Below, one piece after another: positions 1 to 5,976 of a DNA stretch of 10,062 bases. Location: the NCBI GenBank assembly GCA_003978475.1, contig QNZR01000219.1, positions 1-10,062 of the forward strand. Reading direction: 5' to 3'. The position numbers and the translations under genes are program-made. The stretch comes from Sulfurimonas sp. (GTDB lineage: Bacteria > Campylobacterota > Campylobacteria > Campylobacterales > Sulfurimonadaceae). Under the pieces are notes generated by a model. It did not search any database. It was not told the DNA's origin and worked only from the letters and a program-made list of their open reading frames with translations. Numbering within the stretch: the first letter of the stretch is position 1; every line of letters begins with the position of its first letter.

Positions 1-174
1 GGTTCTCTCTTTGTCGCCACTTTGGCCTACTTTGCCATGAGTAACGCATTGGTCGGGCATGTTACCTTCAATTTTCCGGAACTGCTACTGGTCGTGTTGG
101 CTATTATTATTCTAGTAGGTACTTACAGCGGGTACCGTCTTAGTGAACTTATACGTTTTAAGTCGATGGTGTAA
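1..174 (+). CDS. C-terminal end of a 7TM membrane protein (inactive transglutaminase/7TM family), partial
   Basis: Reading frame 1 is open from the window edge to a TAA at 172-174, giving the last 57 residues of a protein whose start is off the window. The fragment has two strongly hydrophobic segments (about residues 3-17 and 25-43 of the fragment), then a short basic tail reading YRLSELIRFKSMV. From memory, a tail of the type 'GYRLxELIRFR' closes the membrane proteins that carry an inactive transglutaminase-like domain fused to seven transmembrane helices. The ATP-grasp gene beginning two bases after this stop is the usual partner of that family. The role is predicted: an inner-membrane protein working with the ligase on a peptide-like modification of the envelope. 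Only the tail is visible, so the identity rests mostly on the neighbour. Confidence 0.6.
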   Translation, partial: GSLFVATLAYFAMSNALVGHVTFNFPELLLVVLAIIILVGTYSGYRLSELIRFKSMV

Positions 175-175
175 G

Positions 176-1111
176 ATGTTTTTTGCCAATCCTTTTGCAC
201 TAAAACGACGTGGAATACTGGGCATGAATCGGCGAAATGTTGAGTATATCGGACCCCTTAACAATCGTAAGAATTTTCCTCTGGTCGATAATAAACTTAA
301 AACCAAGCGTATTGCAGAAGCAGCAGGTATTGCCGTTCCCAAACTCCTTGATACCATCGAAAACCAGTCTGAACTCAAAAAGCTGCATCAACGGCTCAAG
401 CAGCTCAATACCTTTGTTGTTAAGCCGGCGCAAGGTAGTGGCGGCAAAGGTATTTTAGTCATTGTGCATCGAGAAGGAGACATTTTTACAAAACCCAACG
501 GTGAGCACTTCACTCTCGAAGATGTTCAGCACCATATCTCCAATATTTTAAGCGGGCTCTACTCTTTAGGGGGTAAAAATGATGTCGCTATGATAGAGAG
601 TCTTGTGGAGTTTGACCCCATTTTTGAACACTACAGTTTTGAAGGCGTGCCGGATATTCGCGTGGTCTTATACAAAGGATTTCCGGCCATGGCAATGTTG
701 CGATGCTCAACTTCCATGAGTGACGGCAAGGCCAATTTGCATCAGGGTGCTATCGGTGTGGGTATTGATATGAAAAGCGGCAGAGCACTCAATGCGGTAC
801 AATATGATCGCCCCATTGTACATCATCCCGATACCAGGCATGATTTTTCACAACTTGAAGTACCCCACTGGAGACGTATTTTACATCTGGCGGCATCATG
901 TTATGATATTACCGACTTGGGGTATCTGGGTGTTGACATTGTACTGGACAAACAGCTGGGGCCGCTGATTTTAGAACTCAACGCCCGTCCCGGTCTTGCC
1001 ATACAGATTGCCAATGATCAGGGGGAGCTTCCGAGATTCGATCTTATTGACACGCAGACACAGGGTCTCAGTGTTGCCGAGCGGGTTGCCTTTTCACAAA
1101 CACACTTTTAA
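176..1111 (+). CDS. RimK-related ATP-grasp ligase (alpha-L-glutamate ligase-like protein)
   Basis: This 311-residue protein is an ATP-grasp enzyme of the RimK-related 'alpha-L-glutamate ligase-like' group, expected to couple ATP hydrolysis to amide bond formation between a carboxylate and an amino acid. The family-typical N-terminus (GILGMNRRN, residues 13-21, and PLVDNKLKTK, 35-44) is followed by the ATP-binding part with K83 and a glycine loop GSGGKG (87-92), a PDIRVV strand (159-164), and the metal-binding ELNARPG (267-273). All expected active-site segments are present. An upstream in-frame GTG at 143 would add 11 residues. ATG 176 is chosen because the family begins close to the GMNRRN motif and because it lies one base after the upstream stop, as in a coupled operon. 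The true substrate is unknown; comparative genomics places the family with 7TM/transglutaminase-like proteins and an aspartic protease, suggesting an envelope-linked peptide system. Confidence 0.88.
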   Translation: MFFANPFALKRRGILGMNRRNVEYIGPLNNRKNFPLVDNKLKTKRIAEAAGIAVPKLLDTIENQSELKKLHQRLKQLNTFVVKPAQGSGGKGILVIVHREGDIFTKPNGEHFTLEDVQHHISNILSGLYSLGGKNDVAMIESLVEFDPIFEHYSFEGVPDIRVVLYKGFPAMAMLRCSTSMSDGKANLHQGAIGVGIDMKSGRALNAVQYDRPIVHHPDTRHDFSQLEVPHWRRILHLAASCYDITDLGYLGVDIVLDKQLGPLILELNARPGLAIQIANDQGELPRFDLIDTQTQGLSVAERVAFSQTHF

Positions 1112-1168
1112 GCAGATACCTCGTTTTTACATGTATTTTTGACGGCAATACAAGTCTGACTTCTGACA

Positions 1169-2056
1169 TCAATATTCATCGTCATTCATTTCAGAATCAT
1201 CATACGGATCAAGATGAATGATGGAGTGCACCTCTTTGGTAGGAAAAAGTTGTTTAAATCGACGCTCAATATCATCACTGACCAGATGCGCATCATAAAG
1301 TGAAATACTGACATTAAAGACAATGTGAACCGAAATAAAAATATCAGGTCCGGAGATGCGTGTTTTTAAAAAGTGGTAATCGGTGATGCGGTCTTCTTGC
1401 TCAAGTACGGTTTTGATTTTATCGACATCTTCTTTCTCCAGAGCAACATCAAGCAGCATCAGCACACCCTCTTTGATAATAGGATATGCCGAATAGATCA
1501 TATAAAATGCAATGGCAATACCCAAAAGAGGGTCAATAATACCAAATGAGGTAAACGAAATCAGTACCAGTGCCAGTAAGATAGCCGCATTCGTAAAAAG
1601 ATCGGTTTTATAGTGCAGTGCATCGGCACGTATGACCATGTTGTCGGTTTTTTTTGCTACGGCATTTAAATACATTACCAGTGCCGCCGTCATGATTATG
1701 GAGATCACCATCACCCCAATAGAGGTATTTAAATACTCGGTTTCACGGGCATGAATAATCTTGACGAGTGCCTCATATAAAATAAAAAGCCCCGACAATG
1801 AGATAATTGTTCCCTCGATAACCGATGCCAAAGGTTCAATTTTACTGCGTCCAAAATTAAATTTGTCGTCTGCTTCTTTTTCAGAATTGTGTAGGGCAAA
1901 AAAGTTAAACATCGAAACTGAAAGGTCCAACAAAGAGTCAATGGCCGAAGCGAGGACGGCAACCGATCCGCTCATGATCCCCACAATCATTTTCATCATT
2001 ACCAATATGCTCGCCGTTGTCATCGATATGACTGTTGCTTTCTTCTCTAACCGCAT
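1169..2056 (-). CDS. Cation diffusion facilitator (Zn2+/Fe2+-type efflux transporter, FieF-like)
   Basis: This 295-residue inner-membrane protein belongs to the CDF family, which exports divalent metals in exchange for protons. It has about six hydrophobic helices in the first 200 residues and a cytoplasmic C-terminal domain. The transport site is complete: D40 and D44 in helix 2 (AIDSLLD) and H148 and D152 in helix 5 (ALHYKTD), the same DD-HD arrangement and spacing I recall for E. coli FieF/YiiP. The C-terminal domain keeps H228, H244, H257, H281 and D283, matching the regulatory binuclear site. The loop after helix 2 reads DDKFNFGRSK, with F66 and R70 where YiiP has site-B histidines. The last ten residues are very acidic. 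ATG 2056 is preceded by an AAAGG element. The gene lies 36 bases downstream of the probable outer-membrane protein gene on the same strand and may be co-transcribed with it. Metal specificity (Zn, Fe, Mn) cannot be settled from sequence. Confidence 0.92.
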   Translation of the reverse strand: MRLEKKATVISMTTASILVMMKMIVGIMSGSVAVLASAIDSLLDLSVSMFNFFALHNSEKEADDKFNFGRSKIEPLASVIEGTIISLSGLFILYEALVKIIHARETEYLNTSIGVMVISIIMTAALVMYLNAVAKKTDNMVIRADALHYKTDLFTNAAILLALVLISFTSFGIIDPLLGIAIAFYMIYSAYPIIKEGVLMLLDVALEKEDVDKIKTVLEQEDRITDYHFLKTRISGPDIFISVHIVFNVSISLYDAHLVSDDIERRFKQLFPTKEVHSIIHLDPYDDSEMNDDEY

Positions 2057-2092
2057 ACACCGCCTTTGCTCAAATTATCGCATTCTAGCATG

Positions 2093-3061
2093 TTAATAAT
2101 TAGAGTAAAATCTATTGAAGCTGCGTCGATGATATTCTCCAAAAATGATGCCCAGACTTAAAAAAATGCGCGCTGTAGGTTTGTATTGATTTTCAGCACG
2201 AAACATAAGCGAGGGGGCTGCTTCATAATAAAGCCATGTTTTATAAAAGGTATTATGGTAGTGAAATCCTACTTTATAGTAGGCAATATGAAATGCGTGT
2301 GTCCGATTTTTCAGTTTATACAGACTCGCATCGACATAAATATTTTTACGCTCAGATATGAATTGATGCACCCTGAGCGTATGTGTGAGTTCACTGGTAT
2401 AAGCGTCATCTCTGTAGCGATAACCGTTAAGGAACTGAAATTTTGCCGTTTCGTTAATAAAATAGCCAAAATTTATCTCAAACCGATTATCGACACGATA
2501 GTTGAGAAAATATTTCAAACGATTCAGCAGGGTCAGATGCCCCCTCATGATATAAAGTTGTTTCCGCAGGGTCATACCCACATAAGGATCCAATACGGCA
2601 TTGTTAATTTTAAGACCGGCGGTGATGTTCATATTGATCAGTTTTTTATCATATGAAAAGTACTCCAGTCCCAAAAGATAATTGCTCTGCACAGGAAGAT
2701 CGGCAACATTACCGCTGTCATCAACGGAATCACTATTGCTAAAATCCTCAAAAGAGAGTCGCAGTTTTTTAGAAGTTCTCGGTAACTTCAAAGCGATACG
2801 TACCTTAAAACGGTACTCGGCACTGCGGTGATCTTCCAGCACCACAAAAGGAGAGAGATCAAGCGATGTTTTTCGGCTGTCGTCCCGGTAAGGATAACTG
2901 CTGTTGTTATCGGAAAGAAACTGATCAATAGCTTCAGAATACTGGTGTAAAAAACCGGTTATATCACGATGGTACCGTTCATAATTTATTGAAGTCTCTT
3001 TCGAAATATTAGAATCGGCATGCAATCTGAACAATAATAATATTATAATTAGACACTTCAT
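2093..3061 (-). CDS. Unrecognised exported protein, probable outer-membrane beta-barrel
   Basis: I do not recognise this protein of 322 residues. The N-terminus MKCLIIILLLFRLHA looks like a signal peptide, with cleavage likely after A15. A helical or linker region (about 20-60) follows. From about residue 82 to the end there is a run of short alternating-hydrophobic stretches rich in Tyr, Phe and Arg, separated by polar or Asn/Asp turns: for example 83-92, 99-106, 127-135, 142-151, 193-201, 255-268, 276-287 and 297-307. I count roughly a dozen, a pattern expected of an outer-membrane barrel. The protein ends NRFYSNY; an aromatic C-terminus fits barrel insertion. The frame is open to an ATG at 3211, but that would bury the signal peptide, so ATG 3061 is preferred. 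No clear Shine-Dalgarno precedes it. The divergent cmoB start is only 28 bases away. Possible roles include a pore or surface-exposed protein; nothing specific can be claimed. Confidence 0.7.
   Translation of the reverse strand: MKCLIIILLLFRLHADSNISKETSINYERYHRDITGFLHQYSEAIDQFLSDNNSSYPYRDDSRKTSLDLSPFVVLEDHRSAEYRFKVRIALKLPRTSKKLRLSFEDFSNSDSVDDSGNVADLPVQSNYLLGLEYFSYDKKLINMNITAGLKINNAVLDPYVGMTLRKQLYIMRGHLTLLNRLKYFLNYRVDNRFEINFGYFINETAKFQFLNGYRYRDDAYTSELTHTLRVHQFISERKNIYVDASLYKLKNRTHAFHIAYYKVGFHYHNTFYKTWLYYEAAPSLMFRAENQYKPTARIFLSLGIIFGEYHRRSFNRFYSNY
3044..3049 (+). promoter_or_regulatory. Candidate -10 box for cmoB
   Basis: A perfect TATAAT lies about 41 bases before the cmoB GTG start, inside the signal-peptide codons of the divergent exported protein. 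Transcription would begin near 3056 and give a leader of about 34 bases. There is no convincing -35, which is common in this phylum. The surrounding sequence is AT-rich, so chance occurrence is possible. Confidence 0.35.
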
Positions 3062-3066
3062 AAGGT

Positions 3067-3075
3067 ATTTTAACA
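3067..3075 (-). promoter_or_regulatory. Candidate extended -10 box for the exported-protein gene
   Basis: On the minus strand the bases read TGTTAAAAT, an extended -10 (TGn plus a near-consensus hexamer). It ends only five bases before the ATG at 3061, so the transcript would start at or almost at the start codon. That fits the lack of a visible Shine-Dalgarno, but the promoter could equally lie further upstream within cmoB. Confidence 0.3.
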
Positions 3076-3089
3076 AAAGTGGGGGTAAT

Positions 3090-3983
3090 GTGGACTTAGA
3101 TGCAATTCGACACGAACGTCGCAGGTGGATGGGATGGAAAAATATTGCCCCGATATACAAGGCGCTCAACGCTCTTCCTGAAATCGAGGCAACACTGATT
3201 CCTGGGGACACGCTGACGTTAGTTAGCGATAGTGCTCCCGATATCAGGCAGCTTCATACGGTAGCTGCGATGATGAAACCATGGCGAAAAGGTCCTTTTA
3301 ACCTCTTCTCACTGCTCATTGATGCCGAATGGCAGAGCAATATCAAATACAATCTCTTACGTCCTCATTTCAATCTGAAAGAAAAACGCGTTGCCGATAT
3401 TGGCTGCAATAACGGGTATTATATGTTTCGTATGCTGGAGGATCAACCAAAACTTCTTGTCGGTTTTGACCCTTCGCCGCTATATAAACTGCAATTTGAA
3501 CTCATCAACCGTTTTGCCAAAACCGACATTGTCTATGAGCTCCTGGGTGTCGAACATCTGCCCTTATATGAAAAGAAGTTTGACACGATCTTCTGTCTGG
3601 GGGTGCTCTATCATCGAAGTGACCCTGTTGGTATGCTTAAAGCACTGTATAAGGGTTTGGATACTCGAGGCGAAGTCATTTTGGATACCTTTATGATTGA
3701 CGGAGATGCAGACATCTGCCTAACCCCGGAAGGGAGCTACTCCAAAATACCCAATATCTACTTTATTCCTACGCTCAAAGCTTTAAAAAACTGGTGCAAA
3801 CGTGCCGGATTTAGAGGTTTTGAGCCACTCTGCTTCAGTGTTACACAAAGCAGTGAGCAACGTAAAACAGAATGGATTGACGGAGAAAGCCTTGAAAATT
3901 TTCTTGATCCTGACGATACTACTAAAACCATTGAAGGCTATCCTGCACCCAAGCGCGTGTATGTCAAATTAATTAAGGAATAG
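3090..3983 (+). CDS. cmoB: tRNA U34 carboxymethyltransferase CmoB
   Basis: CmoB transfers a carboxymethyl group from carboxy-S-adenosylmethionine to 5-hydroxyuridine at position 34 of tRNAs, forming cmo5U and widening wobble decoding. The 297-residue protein matches the E. coli enzyme (about 323 residues) as I remember it: PWRKGPF (64-70), DAEWQS (78-83), the SAM-type loop DIGCNNGY (103-110), GVLYHR (171-176), NIYFIPTLKALKNW (222-235), QRKTEW (257-262) and GYPAPKR (283-289). Residues K67, W81, K86, Y174 and R289 fall where the E. coli cx-SAM/tRNA-binding Lys, Trp, Lys, Tyr and Arg occur. It is shorter than E. coli only at the N-terminus. The start is GTG, with a G-run at 3081-3085 as a weak ribosome site; the next candidate is the Met codon at 3129. 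CmoA, which makes cx-SAM, is not in the window. The hotdog gene begins two bases after the stop, so the two are probably one transcript. Confidence 0.95.
   Translation: MDLDAIRHERRRWMGWKNIAPIYKALNALPEIEATLIPGDTLTLVSDSAPDIRQLHTVAAMMKPWRKGPFNLFSLLIDAEWQSNIKYNLLRPHFNLKEKRVADIGCNNGYYMFRMLEDQPKLLVGFDPSPLYKLQFELINRFAKTDIVYELLGVEHLPLYEKKFDTIFCLGVLYHRSDPVGMLKALYKGLDTRGEVILDTFMIDGDADICLTPEGSYSKIPNIYFIPTLKALKNWCKRAGFRGFEPLCFSVTQSSEQRKTEWIDGESLENFLDPDDTTKTIEGYPAPKRVYVKLIKE
3975..3979 (+). promoter_or_regulatory. Ribosome binding site deciding the GTG start of the hotdog gene
   Basis: AAGGA lies six bases before the GTG at 3986, inside the last codons of cmoB. The overlapping ATG at 3984 is in another frame that does not encode the hotdog protein, so this spacing supports GTG as the real start. 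Confidence 0.55.
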
Positions 3984-3985
3984 AT

Positions 3986-4456
3986 GTGTCCGATGAACAA
4001 CATAGCAATACCGAAGAATCCCATGCTCAAGAAGAGATCTATCTTCAGACGCACTTAAAAATCAACCAGGCTCTCAGCGGCGATATTGAATTGCTGCAAC
4101 AGGGCTACGCCAAAGTTCTTCTGGACACCACTGAAGATATGCGTGCCGATGACGCCGGTCTGGTACATGGCGGGTTCATTTTCAGTGCTGCCGACTTTGC
4201 CGCTATGGCGGCCGTTAACGAGAAAAATGTTGTACTGGCTGCTAGCAACTGCCAGTTTTTAGCTCCGGTTCGTGTGGGTGATTCGGTGGTGTTTGAAGCA
4301 CAGGTACGCCATAAAGAAGGGCGAAAACGCAATGTACATGTCAAAGGCTATACCTCGGAAGTTAAAGTATTCGAGGGGGAGTTTAAGACCGTTATTACGG
4401 AGCATCACGTCTTAAATCTCTCTTTATTGCAAAATTCTGAAGCTCTGGATGATTAA
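3986..4456 (+). CDS. Hotdog-fold thioesterase-like protein (Cj0977/HP0420 type)
   Basis: This 156-residue protein has a hotdog-fold core: the motif LVHGGFIFSAADFAAM (59-74) with HGG at 61-63 and acidic D70 on the central helix, then FLAPVRVGD (91-99) and a strand-rich C-terminal half. The fold usually binds acyl-CoA thioesters and often hydrolyses them. The first 20 residues are polar and acidic, outside the fold. The gene directly follows cmoB. I recall the same order in Campylobacter jejuni (Cj0976-Cj0977) and Helicobacter pylori (HP0419-HP0420), where Cj0977 is a hotdog protein tied to virulence and under sigma-28 control. By synteny and length this is likely the same family. The substrate is unknown and acyl-CoA hydrolysis is inferred. 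The start is GTG. The stop codon shares bases with that of the converging hydrolase gene. Confidence 0.82.
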   Translation: MSDEQHSNTEESHAQEEIYLQTHLKINQALSGDIELLQQGYAKVLLDTTEDMRADDAGLVHGGFIFSAADFAAMAAVNEKNVVLAASNCQFLAPVRVGDSVVFEAQVRHKEGRKRNVHVKGYTSEVKVFEGEFKTVITEHHVLNLSLLQNSEALDD

Positions 4457-5046
4457 ATGGCGCGCAGCCAATAAGCAACATTGCGCTGTTCTTTGGCGAT
4501 GCTAGTCGCTCCTCCATGTCCGGGGTAAACGACTTTATCATAGGGTATCTTCTCAAAGCGCTTCAGACTCTCTTTCATGGCATTGGCATCGGAGTAGGGA
4601 AAATCGACCCTGCCGATAGAGTTTTCAAAAATAAAATCACCGCTAAACATGGCATCACCAATCTCTATGGTTGAACACCCGGGACAATGTCCGGGAAAGT
4701 GCCGAAATATTACCGGAATTCCTGCAATCGTTATTTCGGAATCACCATCTACCTCAACATCAGGAAAGGAGTGGGGCAGTTCTGGCATAAAGGTACTGTT
4801 TTGAAGTAGAAAAACATCATCTTTAGGCGTATAGAGCGGAATATTTAGCGCTTCTTTAAGCTCCTGATTACTCCAGACGTGATCAAAATGTCCATGCGTA
4901 TTCAAAATGGCTACCGGGTTCTCAACATGGCGCATCACCCAGGACATCGCATCGACACCGGGATCAATAATAATATCTTTACCGTCAATACTGACAATGT
5001 AACAGTTGGTTTGGTAAGCTCCCATGGGCTCGGATTGTATAGTCAT
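4453..5046 (-). CDS. Metallo-beta-lactamase-fold hydrolase (glyoxalase II-like)
   Basis: This 197-residue soluble protein carries a full binuclear metal site of the metallo-beta-lactamase fold: THGHFDH (50-56; H51, H53, D55, H56), H120 in FPGHCPGCS, D137 in SGDFIFENSIGR and H177 in YPGHGG. Its length and motif spacing resemble the small glyoxalase II-like hydrolases that cleave thioesters such as S-lactoylglutathione; the actual substrate is not predictable. The usual GHTPGS segment here reads GHCPGCS, bringing two cysteines close to a metal ligand. The frame is open 15 codons further upstream to 5091, but ATG 5046 has an AAGAG element at the right distance and its own promoter. The gene is divergent from nadE; I recall a similar hydrolase-nadE arrangement (Cj0809c-Cj0810) in C. 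jejuni, so the pairing is probably ancestral in the phylum. Confidence 0.87.
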   Translation of the reverse strand: MTIQSEPMGAYQTNCYIVSIDGKDIIIDPGVDAMSWVMRHVENPVAILNTHGHFDHVWSNQELKEALNIPLYTPKDDVFLLQNSTFMPELPHSFPDVEVDGDSEITIAGIPVIFRHFPGHCPGCSTIEIGDAMFSGDFIFENSIGRVDFPYSDANAMKESLKRFEKIPYDKVVYPGHGGATSIAKEQRNVAYWLRAI

Positions 5047-5067
5047 ATCGGATCTCTTTTTTAAAGA

Positions 5068-5096
5068 ATTGTAGCAAATTAATGGAAGCAAACCAA
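5068..5096 (-). promoter_or_regulatory. Promoter of the MBL hydrolase gene
   Basis: On the minus strand TTGGTT (5096-5091) and TACAAT (5073-5068) are separated by exactly 17 bases, and TGC precedes the -10, making it an extended -10. Transcription from near 5061 would give a leader of about 15 bases containing the AAGAG ribosome site. Confidence 0.55.
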
Positions 5097-5106
5097 TTTG
5101 TAATGA

Positions 5107-5136
5107 AAGTTTGATATAATATTTTTTATTAAACTT
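5107..5136 (+). promoter_or_regulatory. nadE promoter with an inverted repeat across -10 and start site
   Basis: TGATATAAT at 5112-5120 is an extended -10 with a perfect TATAAT hexamer; transcription should start near 5127, leaving a leader of about 35 bases. No good -35 is present. The inverted repeat AAGTTTGATA (5107-5116) and TATTAAACTT (5127-5136) has 9 of 10 positions complementary and a 10-base spacer. It covers the -10 and the predicted start, where a repressor would block RNA polymerase. The promoter call is fairly secure; the operator reading is inference. Confidence 0.55.
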
Positions 5137-5148
5137 ATTTTCAGAATT

Positions 5149-5153
5149 AGGAT
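5149..5153 (+). promoter_or_regulatory. Ribosome binding site supporting the TTG start of nadE
   Basis: AGGAT lies eight bases before the TTG at 5162. In frame, a stop (TAA at 5153-5155) lies just upstream and no ATG or GTG occurs between it and the TTG, so TTG is the only start that keeps the whole N-terminal helix. Confidence 0.6.
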
Positions 5154-5161
5154 AAACGCAT

Positions 5162-5965
5162 TTGCGAAAATATGCACTCTTAACACGGTATCTTGTCGCT
5201 TTTTTAAAAAACGAGGTGGAGAAAACCGGTTTAAACCATGTTATTTTAGGGCTTAGTGGCGGTATTGATTCTGCTGTTGTCGCTGTTTTGGCACAAAAAG
5301 CATTTGGTGAGAGACTCCTGTGTGTTCAAATGCCGTCGCATTACTCGTCACAGAGTTCACTTGATGATGCCGAACTGCTATGCCGGCAATTTCACATGAG
5401 AGCCGTTACCCAAAGCATTGCGCCACTTCTGCGTGCTTATGAGGCCCAAGAGGCAATGAACAGCCTGCGTGCCGGAAACTTCTCTGCACGAATGCGCATG
5501 GCCATCCTTTTCGACATCTCTGCCAAACATCACGCTTTGGTTATCGGAACCAGTAATAAAAGTGAGCTAATGCTCGGGTATGGTACGCTGTACGGGGATC
5601 TTGCTTCCGCACTCAACCCTATCGGCGACCTCTATAAAAGCGAGATCTTTGAGTTTGCGCGTTATCTGGATATTCCCGAAGCGATTATAAACAAGCCGCC
5701 AAGTGCCGATCTATGGGAAGGGCAAAGCGATGAAGAGGAGATTGGCTATAGCTATGAAGCGCTTGATGCCGTTTTAAAAAAATATGTTGAAGAGCGCTCG
5801 TCAAAAGAGGAACTTTTGGAAGAAGGATTTGACAATACATTGGTAAATATGGTAATTTCACGAATTTACAAGAATCAGTTTAAGAGAAAAATGCCCATTA
5901 TTGCCAAAGTGACGTCACGAACCATTAACCATGATTTTAACTATCCAAGAGATATTACACTGTAA
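5162..5965 (+). CDS. nadE: NH3-dependent NAD+ synthetase
   Basis: NadE catalyses the last step of NAD+ synthesis: ATP-dependent adenylation of nicotinate adenine dinucleotide followed by amidation with ammonia. The 267-residue protein is the single-domain form with no glutaminase domain. The PP-loop ATP-binding motif SGGIDSA is at 32-38, GNFSARMRM at 105-113, GTSNKSE at 129-135, YGDLA at 144-148, the dinucleotide-binding PSADLWEGQSDE at 180-191 and KRKMP at 241-245. All key segments are intact and close to the Campylobacter enzyme as I remember it, with a longer C-terminal tail. Translation starts at TTG. The next gene begins 11 bases after the stop, so nadE heads an operon with the aminotransferase and lpxK. 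Confidence 0.95.
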   Translation: MRKYALLTRYLVAFLKNEVEKTGLNHVILGLSGGIDSAVVAVLAQKAFGERLLCVQMPSHYSSQSSLDDAELLCRQFHMRAVTQSIAPLLRAYEAQEAMNSLRAGNFSARMRMAILFDISAKHHALVIGTSNKSELMLGYGTLYGDLASALNPIGDLYKSEIFEFARYLDIPEAIINKPPSADLWEGQSDEEEIGYSYEALDAVLKKYVEERSSKEELLEEGFDNTLVNMVISRIYKNQFKRKMPIIAKVTSRTINHDFNYPRDITL

Positions 5966-5976
5966 AGGAAACCCTA

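Noticed and set aside
143..175. GTG start at 143 for the ATP-grasp gene
   Set aside because: It would overlap the upstream membrane protein by 32 bases and add residues unlike the family start; ATG 176 fits better.
1112..1168. Terminator between the convergent ATP-grasp and CDF genes
   Set aside because: Only short T-runs and a small tandem TCTGAC (1155-1160, 1162-1167) are present; no stable hairpin is visible.
1761..2096. 111-codon plus-strand frame antisense to the CDF gene
   Set aside because: It is a mirror of the membrane helices of the transporter, with no family features.
2186..2656. 156-codon plus-strand frame antisense to the exported protein
   Set aside because: No ribosome site or recognisable domain; its composition reads as the complement of the strand-rich protein.
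3062..3211. N-terminal extension of the exported protein to ATG 3211
   Set aside because: It lies antisense to the cmoB start and would place 50 residues before an obvious signal peptide.
3376..3400. Possible sigma-28 promoter (GCCGATAT at 3393 with an A-rich element upstream) for the hotdog gene
   Set aside because: The spacing is about 9 rather than 11 bases, it lies nearly 600 bases before the gene, and it encodes the conserved CmoB ADIG motif.
4678..4696. GC-rich inverted repeat CCGGGACAATGTCCGG
   Set aside because: It encodes the GHCPG active-site segment of the MBL hydrolase, has no following T-run and is best explained by codon content.
5047..5091. N-terminal extension of the MBL hydrolase to 5091
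   Set aside because: The extension covers the hydrolase promoter; ATG 5046 has a good ribosome site and the fold starts just after it.
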